Part shown: piece after piece, positions 18,530 through 27,551 of the stretch
Layout of the letters: every line of letters begins with the position of its first letter
Position numbering within the stretch: the first letter of the stretch is position 1
NCBI GenBank assembly: GCA_963785755.1
Contig: CAWAXG010000067.1
Span: 1 to 47,393 of the forward strand
Origin: JACCXG01 sp963785755
GTDB lineage: Bacteria; Acidobacteriota; Vicinamibacteria; Vicinamibacterales; 2-12-FULL-66-21
Direction of reading: 5' to 3'
DNA: 47,393 nucleotides
Program-made: the position numbers and the translations under genes
Notes under the pieces: model-generated
Seen by the model: only the letters and a program-made list of their open reading frames with translations
Database searches by the model: none
Told to the model about the DNA's origin: nothing

Positions 18530-20448
18530 TACCGCGAGCTCGTCGTGCGCTCCCGTGAAGCCGTCACGTTGTTGAAGAAGATGTAGCCCCTTTGCGCTGC
18601 GCCGTCAGCACGTCGGGACGTTTGTCGCCGTTCATGTCGACCACCGAGATCTGCGTGCCGATCCCGGCGTAATTGTTGATGATGTGCGGCACGAATTCCA
18701 CCTGGCCGCCACCCTTGCGCACGAGCTTGAACCAGGCCACGACCGGCGGATCGTCACGATCGTTCTCGGGGTATTCCATGCCGTGCGAGAACCACCGCTT
18801 CCCGGTGACGATGTCCTTGAGGCCGTCGCCGTCCATGTCCACGAGCTGCAGCACGTGCAGCTCGGTGAACACGAGGTTCTTGTCGGACGTCTCCCAGGTC
18901 TTGCGCTCCTCGGCAGGCGCGTCGGGCATGTCCATGATCATGTGCATCTTCCACGTGATCGGTCCCTGACCGCTGCGCTGCTGCTCGAACCACGACGAGC
19001 CCTGGTCCGTGCGCGAACAGGCTGGTGACGACGTCGGGGAGCTTGTCGCCGTTGACGTCGTAGGCGAACATGTCGGCGCCGCGAATGAACGGATCGGTGC
19101 CGCGGCCGAACGGCACCGCGTTGAACTTCCACGGGCCGCTGGTCGCGCCGGCGGCCGGCTGTTCCCACCAGCCGCTGCCCTGGATGATGTCGGCCTTGCC
19201 GTCGCCGTTGATGTCGCCGTAGCCGTAGCCGTGTCCGCCCCAGTCAGCCTTGTCCGAGACGGCGTGGAACGTCCAGCGCTCGGTCGGATCGGCGCCCGGC
19301 TTCGAGAACCCGATCACGCGATTGGCGCCGCTGCCGATCGACATCAGCAGCTCGACCTTGCCGTCGCCGTCGATGTCGCCGAGCTGTGTCGTTTCGGATG
19401 ACACGCCGTCGGTGACCTGCGACATCGGCCAGTAGCGCGACTCCCCTTTCGGGTTCACGTAGAGGTAGGCGCCGTTGAAATTGACCTTCAGGTAGTCGGG
19501 CCAGCCGTCACTGTTGAAGTCGTGGACGTAGTTCAGGAAGTTATCCGTATACAGCCCCGCCATCGTCGGGTTCGCGGGCGCGTAGATCTGCGGCCGGTAG
19601 ATCTCGATCGAGCGTTTGAAGTCCGGGCCGAGATACGCGTAGGGTCCGGTCAGCGCGTCCATCACGCCGTCGCGATTGATGTCGCCGGCGGAAATGCCTT
19701 CGGAGTAGAAGCGATCGGTGAGCTGGACGCGGCGGAAGCTGGGCGAGGTCACTTCGGCCGCAATGCCGGCGGCGGGACGCAGGAGATCGGTGACCGTCAC
19801 GTCCTTGATGCGGACTTCGCCGCCGGCGACGCGCAGCGAGAGCGGACCGTAGAGCGGATACGCCTGCGGCGAATTGAGCGCGGCCGTGCCGAGCGACGCC
19901 TGCTGATCGCTGCGTCCGCCCGGCGGCGGCGGCGCGGTCACGTCGCCGCGCACCTGGATGTGCACGTTGGTCCACCCGTTCAGGCCGGGCGTCATCCGCA
20001 TCTGCATGCCGGGCGGATTCTGGCGCGCGGTCCACTTGTAGAGGTTGGTGCGCTCGACTTCCTTGCCCTGTGCGTCGAGCGTGACGCGGTGCAGCGTCCG
20101 GGCGTCGGCGCCGGAGAGGCCGACATACAGCGCGGTAGTGGTCCCGGGCTTCGACGGCTGTGCCGCATTGCGCAGCATGACGCCGGCATCGCAGCCGTCG
20201 CAGCGAAACGCGAACCTCAGGATGACGTCCTGGTGGCTCTTGTCGAGCACCAGCGATCCGGGTCCCGAGGCGGCCGACCCCACGAGCTCGCCGCCCGCCA
20301 CGCGCCACTGCGCCGATCCTTCGGTACGCCATCCGGCGAGGCTCGTGCCGTTGAATGCCTTGATGGTGTCAGACGAGGGCCCCTGAGCCGAGCCGGACGC
20401 GATCAGGGCAACGGCGCTGGCAAGAACGGCGAACCATTGTCGACGCAT
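18530..20448 (-). CDS. Secreted DUF1080 (3-keto-disaccharide hydrolase-like) domain fused to a VCBS/FG-GAP propeller
   Basis: Start ATG 20448 with signal peptide MRRQWFAVLASAVALIASG. Residues about 30-210 form a DUF1080/LamG-like domain: IKAFNGTSLAGWRTEG, GVMLRNAAQ, NGWTNVHIQVRG, YGPLSLRVAGGEVRIKDV. Then seven FG-GAP/VCBS calcium-loop repeats: DINRDGVMD, DFNSDGWPD, DIDGDGKVE, DINGDGKAD, DVNGDKLPD, DMDGDGLKD, DMNGDKRPD, enough for one seven-bladed propeller. Indels at about 19010 and, at a GGGG run, about 18585 shift the frame; the repaired end is near 18530. A TCGAACAT-type box lies 27 bp upstream. Likely a periplasmic or surface carbohydrate-active protein; activity inferred only from the domain. 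Confidence 0.8.
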
Positions 20449-20474
20449 GGGTCCTTCCCCTGTCCCGCAGCAGG

Positions 20475-20501
20475 TTTTCGAACGTGCGAAGGATGTTCGA
20501 T
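20475..20501 (-). promoter_or_regulatory. ATCGAACAT-N10-TTCGAA box upstream of the DUF1080-VCBS gene
   Basis: On the minus strand ATCGAACAT is followed after 10 bases by TTCGAAAA. The box ends 27 bp before the ATG at 20448. Its first half is identical to that of the box before the second TonB-type gene, 23 kb away. Role inferred from recurrence. Confidence 0.55.
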
Positions 20502-20520
20502 CCTTGCGGTGGAGTCAACG

Positions 20521-20630
20521 GGGTCGCGGGATCGCGGTTCGAGGGCTCGCGGTTCGGAGGGTCGCAACCGGCTGCGATTCAGCGACCGTGCGATCCCTCG
20601 TACTCGCGAACCCGCGATCCGCGACTCGTC
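20521..20630. repeat. Inverted element with GGTTCGCGGG/GGATCGCGG-type arms
   Basis: A left arm of degenerate units (GGGATCGCGGTTCGAGGG and GCTCGCGGTTCGGAGGG) is answered by a complementary right arm (CCCTCGTACTCGCGAACCC then GCGATCC), with about 35 bases between. It lies between the esterase gene and the DUF1080-VCBS promoter. A single-orientation array of similar units is at 22680-22745. Confidence 0.55.
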
Positions 20631-20637
20631 GCCTCCG

Positions 20638-21669
20638 TCATCTCCCCAGGTGCCGGGCGAAGAACTTCGCGATCTCCTCGAACGCCTCCCGCGTTTCCGG
20701 CGCATCCACGTCCCGCATGTAATGTGCGTGCGACTGCCCTTCGTAGACGTGCAACTCGGCTTCGACCCCGGCCTGCCGGAGCTTGCGGTGGACCCGCACG
20801 GTGTTGCTCAGCAGGAGGTCGCGGGTCCCCGTGGTCAGCAGCGTCGGCGGGAAGCCCGTCATGTCGCCGTAGACCGGCGACAGCATCGGATCCTTCAGGT
20901 CGTGGCCGTTCGCGTACAGCCTGGCCATCGCGTCGCACCGGCCGTCTGCGGCGACCAGCACGTTGTCCACCATGTGGTTGGTGTGGAACGAGTCGCCGGT
21001 TCGTGTCAGATCGGACATCGGCGTGCCGGGCGCGATCGCGGCGGGCAGCGGCAGCTTCTCCTGCTTTGCGCGCAGCACGGTCGAAAGCGTGAGCGCGCCG
21101 CCGGCGGACGTGCCGAAGATCGCCATGTTCTTCGGGTCGGCCATCTTCAACGCGCCCTTCCACACCGCGACACTGTCGTCGAGCGCGGCGGGGTAAGGGA
21201 ACTCGGGAGGACGGCGGTAGTCGACCGACAGCACCTTGAAGCGGCCGAATCCCGCCATGTAGATCGCCTCGGTCGTCGCCGCTTCGCCGCCTTGCAACAC
21301 GTAACAGCCGCCGTGGATGTGCACGAGCAGCCGGTTGCGGTTTTCGGCCGGGAGATCTGCGGGCGTGACGAGGTATGCCTGCACGCCGTTGACGGTCGTG
21401 GCTTCCGTCTTGACCTTGAACCGTTCGCGCAGCGCGGGCAGTCCCCGGCCGCCGCCCGGCGCGGAGAGCTTCTTCCACTCCTCGGCCGTCTTCGGCCAGG
21501 TGTTCCAGTTGCCGCTCAGCGGTGCGCCGATGAGCCGCTGCATCTCGGGGCTGACCGTCTCGGGGGACGGGCAGCGTCCGCGCGGGGACCTCCAGCGGCT
21601 GGGGGGAGGGGCTTGCGTGTTGGCGTCGGTCATGGAGAAGACAATAATGGCGGCGCTGGCCAAAAGCAA
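20638..21669 (-). CDS. Alpha/beta hydrolase, hormone-sensitive-lipase-type esterase
   Basis: About 340 residues without frameshift. The oxyanion region LLVHIHGGCYVLQGG replaces the usual HGGG, the nucleophile motif is FGTSAGG, the acid is in TGTRDLLLSN, and the histidine in GQSHAHYM, the order expected for family IV (HSL-type) carboxylesterases. The N-terminus is hydrophobic (ASAAIIVFS) and ends in a possible cleavage site TQA, so export is likely; no ATG opens this stretch, so the start is either the TTG at 21669 or ATG 21633. It is in the same orientation as the DUF1080-VCBS gene. Substrate unknown; deacylation of plant or polymer esters is possible. Confidence 0.8.
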   Translation of the reverse strand: MLLASAAIIVFSMTDANTQAPPPSRWRSPRGRCPSPETVSPEMQRLIGAPLSGNWNTWPKTAEEWKKLSAPGGGRGLPALRERFKVKTEATTVNGVQAYLVTPADLPAENRNRLLVHIHGGCYVLQGGEAATTEAIYMAGFGRFKVLSVDYRRPPEFPYPAALDDSVAVWKGALKMADPKNMAIFGTSAGGALTLSTVLRAKQEKLPLPAAIAPGTPMSDLTRTGDSFHTNHMVDNVLVAADGRCDAMARLYANGHDLKDPMLSPVYGDMTGFPPTLLTTGTRDLLLSNTVRVHRKLRQAGVEAELHVYEGQSHAHYMRDVDAPETREAFEEIAKFFARHLGR

Positions 21670-21714
21670 GCGCCCCCACGACTCGCCGGGGCATCTGGAT
21701 GGCAGTCTTCATGA

Positions 21715-21816
21715 CGCGGAGATACGGATGTCGCGGGCGACGAGATCAAGACCTGGTTGCACGACGGGGTCAACGGCGAGATCGTGACACAGAGGCTGCG
21801 GAGCACCAAACGATGA
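21715..21816 (+). pseudogene. 34-residue orphan C-terminal coding remnant
   Basis: An open stretch that reads GDEIKTWLHDGVNGEIV and ends at a TGA overlapping the start of the next gene (ATGA at 21813-21816). It has no start of its own. GDEIKTWL resembles the ligand-binding strand region seen in some DUF1080 proteins, but the match is too short to be sure. It could be the tail of an upstream gene otherwise lost. Confidence 0.3.
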
Positions 21817-22673
21817 ATGCATTACGGGTCAGACGAATCGCCGCGGCGGGTCTTGCCGTCCTCGCACTGGCGCTCGCTGGTCCGGGCGTCACCGGGCAGG
21901 GAACTTCATCGGCGATCAGCCCGACCACCACGATCAAGCTGTTCGACGGCACGTCGCTCGCCAATTTCGACACCTGGCTCGTCGATCACCACGACACGGA
22001 TCCCGAGAAGGTCTTCACCGTGGTCGATCAGATCGACGGCGCGCCGGCGATTCGCATCAGCGGGAAGGTCTGGGGCGGCCTGCTGACGAAGCAGGCCTAC
22101 CGCGACTATCGCCTGATTGCCGAATTCCGCTGGGGCGGCGTGACGTGGGGGAACCGGAAGACCCGCACCCGCGACAGCGGCGTGCTGCTGCACGCCCGCG
22201 GCCGCATGGGCAACACCGGCAAGGACTTCAACGGTCCGTGGCTGATGTCGCAGGAGTTCCAGATCATCGAAGGGGGCGTCGGCGATTTCCTGCCGGTGGC
22301 GGGCTACACCGAGTCGGGTGAGCAGGTCCTCCCGTCGATCACCGTCAAGAGCCGCAAGGATCGCGACGGCGAGAACGTCTTCGACCCGAACGGCCAGCCG
22401 CAGGTGTTCAACCGCGGCCGCATCAACTGGTGGGGCCGCAGCGAGGACTGGGCGGACAAGCTCGGGTTCCGCGGCCCGCAGGACGTCGAGAGCCCGGGAC
22501 TCGAGTGGACGCACATCGAGGCGGTCGTTTCCGGAAACCGGCTGCAATACTTCGTCAACGGCAAGCTCGTGAACGAAGGCACCGACTCGTCGTTCACCGA
22601 GGGCAAGATCATGATCCAGTCGGAAGGCGCCGAGATCTACTTCCGCCGCATCGATCTGGAGCCGCTGAAGTAA
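21813..22673 (+). CDS. Secreted DUF1080 protein, 3-keto-disaccharide hydrolase-like
   Basis: 286 residues, uninterrupted. Start ATG 21813 gives signal peptide MNALRVRRIAAAGLAVLALALAG with cleavage near GQG. DUF1080 features: IKLFDGTSLANFDTWL at the start, YRLIAEFRWGG, RDSGVLLHARG, SQEFQIIEGG, EWTHIEAVVSGNRLQYFVNG and GKIMIQSEGAEIYFRRIDL at the end. Members of this domain family in Bacteroides cleave 3-keto-glycosides; others are unassigned lectin-like proteins. Followed by a single-orientation TTCGCGGG repeat and a CRTAC1 gene on the same strand. Confidence 0.85.
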   Translation: MNALRVRRIAAAGLAVLALALAGPGVTGQGTSSAISPTTTIKLFDGTSLANFDTWLVDHHDTDPEKVFTVVDQIDGAPAIRISGKVWGGLLTKQAYRDYRLIAEFRWGGVTWGNRKTRTRDSGVLLHARGRMGNTGKDFNGPWLMSQEFQIIEGGVGDFLPVAGYTESGEQVLPSITVKSRKDRDGENVFDPNGQPQVFNRGRINWWGRSEDWADKLGFRGPQDVESPGLEWTHIEAVVSGNRLQYFVNGKLVNEGTDSSFTEGKIMIQSEGAEIYFRRIDLEPLK

Positions 22674-22679
22674 TCGTGG

Positions 22680-22745
22680 GTTCGCGGGTTCGCGGGTTCG
22701 CGGTTCGCGGGAGGGATACGTCGACGGTTCGCGGGCTTGCGGGAT
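22680..22745. repeat. GGGTTCGCG tandem array
   Basis: Four head-to-tail GGGTTCGCG units at the left (22680-22711), then GGTTCGCGGGCTTGCGGG. No complementary arm follows, unlike the related array at 20521-20630. It fills the gap between the DUF1080 and CRTAC1 genes. Confidence 0.6.
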
Positions 22746-22752
22746 CGCAATC

Positions 22753-24453
22753 GTGATCGCTACGGTCTTTCGGCGGCTGCTCGTGCCGGGTGTGTGGTTG
22801 CCGCGGTCTCCGCACTGGTGCAGATACCAGTGGCGTCGGGGCTTTCCCAGAAAGCCGTGGCGCCGGGGTCTCTTAGACCCCGGCGTTCACCTGACGAACG
22901 TCGCGGAGGCCGCCGGGCTGCGGTTCGTCTACCAGCACTCGCCGACCCCCGAGAAGTACTTCGTCGAAAGCGTCCCGGGCGGCGTCGCGGTGTTCGACTA
23001 CAACGGCGACGGACGCCCCGACATCTTCTTCACCAACGGCGCGAAGACACCGGCACTCGAGAAGGTGTCGCCGATCTACTCGAATCGCCTCTACCGCAAC
23101 GACGGCGGCATGCGCTTCACCGACGTGACGAGTCGCGGCCGGCCTGTCGGGCGCGGGCTACGCGATCGGGGCGGCGGCGGGCGACTTCGACAACGACGGC
23201 CACGTCGATCTGTTCGTCGCCGGCGCGCGCACCAATCAGCTCTATCGCAATCGCGGCGACGGGCGATTCGAGGACGTCACGAAGGCCTCGGGCATCGCCA
23301 GCGGCGACTTCGCCGTCGCCGGCGGCTGGTTCGACTACGACAACGACGGCCGCCTCGATCTCCTCGTCGTCAACTACGTGCAATGGTCGGCCGACAGGAA
23401 CCCGTCCTGCGGCGACGAGGCGCGGCGAATCAACATCTATTGCCACCCGCGCATGTTCCAGGGGCTGCCGAACCGCCTCTACCGCAATCGGGGCGACCGC
23501 ACGTTCGAGGACGTGTCGGCGCGCGCCGGCCTGCAGGCGCACGTCGGCAAGGGCATGAGCGCGTCGTTCGCCGATTTCGACCACGACGGCCGCCTCGACA
23601 TCTTCATCACCAACGACGCGGTGCCGAACTTCCTGTTCCGCAACAATGGCGACGGCACGTTCACGGAAACGGCGCTGCTCGCCGGGGTGTCGGTGCCCGA
23701 CACCGGCCGGCCGACCTCCAGCATGGGCGTCGATGCCCAGGACTACGACAACGACGGCTGGGAGGACATCCACTTCACCGCGCTGACGGGCGAGACGTTT
23801 CCGCTCTTCCGCAACGAGTCGGCGAGGAATCGCGGGACGTTCGTCGAGGTGACGCAACCGTCGGGCCTGGCGGCGCTGACCGTCAAGTCGTCCGGCTGGT
23901 GCTCGATCGTCGCCGACCTCGACAACGACGGCTGGAAGGACATCTTCACCGCGAACTCGCACGTGAACGATCGCATCGGCGACTTCGAGGCGCTCGAGTT
24001 CCGCCAGCCGAACAGCCTGTTCATCAACGACGGCCAGGGGCGGTTCCGCGATGCGACCGCGTCTGCCGGGCTCGCGACCACCCTGGCCGCGCACCGCGGC
24101 TGCGGCATCGCCGACTTCAACGCCGACGGCCGCCTCGATCTCGTCGTCGTGTCGCTCGGTTCGGCCGCGGAGTTGTGGCAGAACGACTCTTCCCCGGCAT
24201 CGCGGTGGCTGATCGTGCGGCTGGCCGGCACGAAGAGCAACCGCGACGGCATCGGCGCGCGGGTCGTCGTCGGCAACCAGGTGCGGACGATGACCACGGC
24301 GATGGGCTATGCCTCGTCTTCACACGCGGGCCTGCATTTCGGGCTGGGGCAGCGCAGGGACCGGTGCGGGTCGAGGTGCAGTGGCCGTCGGGGATCAGGC
24401 AGACGATCGAGAACGTCAAGGTGAATCGGGTGCTCGACGTCACGGAACGCTGA
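22753..24453 (+). CDS. CRTAC1-like protein: FG-GAP repeats and ASPIC/UnbV domain (frameshifted)
   Basis: Secreted beta-propeller protein. From about 22900: FVYQHSPTPEKYFVESVPGG, then calcium-loop repeats DYNGDGRPD, DFDNDGHVD, DYDNDGRLD, DFDHDGRLD, DYDNDGWED, DLDNDGWKD, DFNADGRLD, each with a LYRN/LFRN-type strand, and a C-terminal UnbV domain GIGARVVVGN to VQWPSGIRQTIENVKVN. Frame changes near 23150 and 24355. The signal peptide (AAVSALVQIPVASG) lies in a different frame from the start, so another indel is near 22800-22850; a REP-like hairpin (22861-22885) sits just between signal and mature part. Function unknown, possibly surface binding. Converges with a TPR gene, a frequent partner of CRTAC1 genes. 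Confidence 0.85.
   Translation: MIATVFRRLLVPGVWLPRSPHWCRYQWRRGFPRKPWRRGLLDPGVHLTNVAEAAGLRFVYQHSPTPEKYFVESVPGGVAVFDYNGDGRPDIFFTNGAKTPALEKVSPIYSNRLYRNDGGMRFTDVTSRGRPVGRGLRDRGGGGRLRQRRPRRSVRRRRAHQSALSQSRRRAIRGRHEGLGHRQRRLRRRRRLVRLRQRRPPRSPRRQLRAMVGRQEPVLRRRGAANQHLLPPAHVPGAAEPPLPQSGRPHVRGRVGARRPAGARRQGHERVVRRFRPRRPPRHLHHQRRGAELPVPQQWRRHVHGNGAARRGVGARHRPADLQHGRRCPGLRQRRLGGHPLHRADGRDVSALPQRVGEESRDVRRGDATVGPGGADRQVVRLVLDRRRPRQRRLEGHLHRELARERSHRRLRGARVPPAEQPVHQRRPGAVPRCDRVCRARDHPGRAPRLRHRRLQRRRPPRSRRRVARFGRGVVAERLFPGIAVADRAAGRHEEQPRRHRRAGRRRQPGADDDHGDGLCLVFTRGPAFRAGAAQGPVRVEVQWPSGIRQTIENVKVNRVLDVTER
22861..22885. repeat. REP-like hairpin inside the CRTAC1 reading frame
   Basis: Perfect 11-bp stem CGCCGGGGTCT closing a three-base loop CTT. 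It has the same build as the second hairpin of the element at 7825-7881, with one G added in the stem. It falls between signal peptide and first domain of the CRTAC1 protein, where it encodes RRGLLDPG-like residues. Confidence 0.6.
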
Positions 24454-25811
24454 CGGCAACTCCCAACTCCCGAGCGTTCACCGGAGACAGGCAGATCCGG
24501 AGGCACGGTCGACAAGCATCGTCGGCTGACGTCCGCCCGGTCGTCGACTGGCTGCTCGTTGGGAGTGGGAGTCGGAACGTTGCGTTACGCGGTGCCTCGA
24601 TCTTCCGCCGCGCCGCCGCCGCACTCCGCTCCTCTGACGCGCGGTGCAGTTCCTGCGACCTGGCGAGCAGCGCCGCAGCCTTCTCCCGCTGACCGACGCC
24701 GGTGTACGCACGCGCGAGCTGCACGTGCAGGCTGCCGTCCGAGTCGGTGCCGAGATGCGGCTCGATCAGCGGGATGGCGGCGGCGTAGTCGCCGCGCTGG
24801 ACGTGGGCGCGGCCGAGCGCGAGCTGCGGGCCGGGATCGGAGGGGTCGATCGCAGCCGCGCGCTGCAGGAGCGGCAGCGCTTCGTCGAGCCGCCGCAGCT
24901 GCAACAGCGAGTACCCGGCGAGCTTCACGAGACGCGGGTCATCCGGACGTGCGCGCAGCAGCGGAGTGACGGTCGCCAGCGCCTGCTCGTAATCACGTGC
25001 GGCGTAGCAGGCGGTCGCGAGCTCGAAGGTCAGCGTGGGATTCCCGGGCGCCAGCTTCAGCGCGGCGGTCAGCTCGGTGACCGCGTCCTGGTGTCGATCC
25101 TCGGCGCGCGCGATCGTGGCGCGGGACGGCGCGCCGTTCCGGCGAGTCGGGGAGCGTATCGAGGTGCGCGTACGACGCGCGCGCCAGCTCGCGTGCCGCA
25201 CGCGCGCGCCAGTAGCGCGACTCGGCATCGGCTCCGGTCAATGCCGCGTCGAGGGCACTCCGGTATCGTCCCGCACGAAATTCACAGAGTGCCTTGCGTG
25301 TCGCACACGCGTCCGCCGGGAGGACAGCCCGCGTGCGCTCCCGCGCGGCCCACGCCGCGTGGCCCGATCGTTCGTAGATCTGCGCGACCGATTCGTGGAT
25401 CGTCACCATCGTCGGCAGCTGCTCCTCGATCGAGCGGTAAATCGCGAACGCGTCGGTGAGGTGGCCCGTGGCGAGGAGGCTGTCCGCGACGAGCAGCTGG
25501 CGCCAGGCCGCGTCCTGGGCCGGTCGTCGAACGACCGGGTCGCTTCCTGCGCGACGGCGTTGTAGGCCAGCCCGAGCGCGTACCAGCCACTCGGCGCCTG
25601 CGGGGCGAGCTCGGTGACCCTGGTCCACGCCGTCACCGCGTCGAGCCGGCGGCCCGCGGTCTCGTACGCCGCAGCCAGCCGCCGTTGCACCTGCACGTCG
25701 GAAGGACTCGCGGCGGCCGCACGTTCGAGATCGGGAAGATCGGTCGGACTGCGGTGAGAGGCTCGCGATCGAGAAAAGGAGCGCCGCGAGCTGAAGTGGC
25801 GGGAAAAACAC
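24440..25811 (-). CDS. Secreted TPR-repeat protein (frameshifted)
   Basis: Start GTG 25811, four bases after the TetR stop: VFFPPLQLAALLFSIASLS is a signal peptide. Degenerate TPR helices run through the rest, e.g. WRQLLVADSLLATGHLTDAFAIY, LTFELATACYAARDYEQALATV, GYSLLQLRRLDEALPLLQRAAAIDP, LALGRAHVQRGDYAAAIPL, VQLARAYTGVGQREKAAALL. Frame changes lie near 25720, 25530 and 25140. The true end is probably near 24590 (ERSAAAARRKIEAP); beyond it the frame reads through an inverted repeat. TPR proteins beside CRTAC1/UnbV genes are common in this phylum; a role in protein-protein contacts in the envelope is inferred. Confidence 0.7.
24455..24583. repeat. Decayed inverted element of the AACTCCC family
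   Basis: Left arm GGCAACTCCCAACTCCCGAG (24455-24474), right arm GTTGGGAGTGGGAGTCGG then AACGTTGC (24558-24583). The arms are complementary but shorter and less regular than in copies 1-3. It sits between the convergent CRTAC1 and TPR genes. Confidence 0.5.
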
Positions 25812-25815
25812 GGCG

Positions 25816-26407
25816 TCACCGTGCCGCGGCTTTCACCGCGGGGATCGCCAGCTTCCGAAACATCGCGTTGACCTCGGCGACCGACAGCGGCGTCTTCCGG
25901 CCGATCCACCACATCAGCACCCCGAAGAGTGCGCCGGCAAGGAACTGCGCGAGCGCTTCTGCCGGGACGCTGCCGGCTTCCTGTCGCGGCATCGTCGATT
26001 TGATGTCCTCGCGGACGAGGTCGAGCAGCAACTTGTGGATCAGGCCCTGTACCGCGATGCCGCTGCGCCGGCCGACCATGGCGCTGAACACCTCGCGATA
26101 CTCGTTGGTGTGAGCGAACATCTCCTCGCTGAAGGCCAGCACCCGATCCTCGAGGTTGCGACCCCGCGAACGCATCCCGCTGTCGCGCCTTGAGCGACGC
26201 ACGGAGGTCCTCGAAACCGCTCGCCAGCAGGTCGTCCTTGTTGTCGAAGTGGGCGTAGAACGTCGCGCGGCCGACGTTGGCGCGGTCGATGATCTGCTGC
26301 ACGGTCAGGGCCTCGAACCCCTTTTCCCGGATGAGCGATACCAGCGCCTGTCGCAGCAGCAGCTGAGTCCGTTCGACCCGCCGATCCCGTCTCTTCAGCA
26401 CCGTCAC
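25816..26407 (-). CDS. TetR/AcrR-family transcriptional regulator (one frameshift)
   Basis: N-terminal helix-turn-helix domain typical of TetR: RTQLLLRQALVSLIREKGFEALTVQQIIDRANVGRATFYAHFDNKDDLL. The ligand domain (RVLAFSEEMFAHTNEYREVFSAM to LAGALFGVLMWWIGRKTPL) is in another frame after an indel at about 26195. The start is taken as GTG 26407 (VTVLKRRDRR), preceded by AGTGAG; an ATG at 26590 would add an unlikely tail. A 30-bp inverted repeat lies 25 bp upstream. It is divergent from a methyltransferase gene and followed at once by the TPR gene, so it may control both. Confidence 0.8.
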
Positions 26408-26431
26408 CTCACTGGTTCCGGAACATCCGGC

Positions 26432-26461
26432 GGCCGATTGTTCGATTGCAGACAACCGGCC
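26432..26461. promoter_or_regulatory. Candidate TetR operator
   Basis: Inverted repeat with 10-bp arms, GGCCGATTGT and ACAACCGGCC, matching at nine of ten positions and separated by 10 bases. It lies in the divergent tetR-methyltransferase gap, 25 bp from the proposed regulator start, where autoregulatory TetR operators are often found. A second, weaker palindrome, GAACA-CA-TGTTC, is at 26531-26542. Confidence 0.4.
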
Positions 26462-26576
26462 CCGCGGCATACGGGTTGGTGCCCCCCAGATGGGACACGA
26501 AGTCTTGAAACGATCGTCTGTGTCACTACAGAACACATGTTCGGATGCGCTGGCAAGGCACAGCGGTGGAGGGACC

Positions 26577-27360
26577 ATGACGACGATCACTGAGCCGCGA
26601 AGGGGCTTCGTTCCGGGAATGGGCGTCGAGTGGCTCTTGCCGCTCTACGACCCGCTCACGAAACTGCTCGGGCTCGATCGGGCTCGGCGCGAGCTCCTGC
26701 GGCAGGCGGATCTGCTGCCAGGGTCATCGCGTCCTCGACGTCGGCTGCGGGACCGGGAGCCTCGCCGTGCTCATCACCCGGATGTATCCGGGTGTCGAGG
26801 TGGTGGCCCTCGATCCCGACGAGAAGGCGCTCAGTCGGGCCAGGCGCAAGGCACGGCGGGCCGGCGCGCCGATTCAGTTCGTTCGCGGTTTCTCCGACAC
26901 TCTCGGCTATCCCGCCGGCTCGTTCGATCGCGTGTTCTCGTCCTTCATGTTTCATCACCTCGGGCGTGACGAGAAGGAACGGACCCTGCGCGAAGTCGGT
27001 CGCGTGCTGAAAGAAGATGGCCGGCTTGCACCTGATGGATTTCGCCAGTCCCGGGCGACGGGCCACGGATCACACGGGCGTGGGCTGCATGCGCATCGCC
27101 GGCTCGTCGACAACGACGAGCGCACGATCCTCGCGCTCATGACTGACGCGGGCCTCACCGCCGGTATCAGCGACATCCGAGCGCAGGGTGCTGGGCGGGT
27201 TCGTCCGGATCGGGTACTGCCGCGCCGCTCGCCGGCTGCTTCCCGTCGACGGAGAGCCGCCGGGCTCAGCGGCCTTCACGAAACTCCAGCCAGATCCCAT
27301 AGGTCAGCTCCGGCGGCAGCAGGATCGTGCCGCTCGTGCCGGCGACCGGCTTCAGCCCTG
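26577..27360 (+). CDS. SAM-dependent class I methyltransferase (frameshifted)
   Basis: Start ATG 26577 with GAGGG upstream: MTTITEPRRGFVPGMGVEWLLPLYDPLTKLLG, the N-terminus of UbiE-like acidobacterial methyltransferases. After an indel near 26725 comes motif I VLDVGCGTGSLAVLI, then VVALDPDEKAL, GSFDRVFSSFMFHHL and LREVGRVLKEDG. A surplus G near 27030 hides the next strand (LHLMDFA) in another frame, and another change near 27185 leads to GGFVRIGYCRA. The stop is uncertain, so the end is approximate. It is divergent from tetR. The substrate cannot be told. Confidence 0.75.
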
Positions 27361-27472
27361 ATGCCTGCAGCACGCGGCGAGTGTCGGAGAGACGCGTGAC
27401 GCGACCGACGCGCCCACCACCGGTAACCCTCGAGCGGACGCGACGCCGATACGCATGACGGCGGAAACGCAC
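27266..27472 (-). pseudogene. C-terminal remnant of a glyoxalase/VOC-like protein
   Basis: Sixty-eight codons ending LLPPELTYGIWLEFREGR, preceded by TRRVLQASGLKPVAGTSGT. This strand-turn-strand pattern, with a hydrophobic xxGxxLEF end, resembles the last half-domain of glyoxalase-like (VOC) proteins. No N-terminal domain is found upstream. Either a remnant or a chance reading frame. Confidence 0.3.
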
Positions 27473-27551
27473 CGTACTCGGGAACCTTCCACCTCGACTA
27501 GACGGCTCGGTTCATCATTATACTCGCGGACATTCGCTGAGAGGTGGACGG

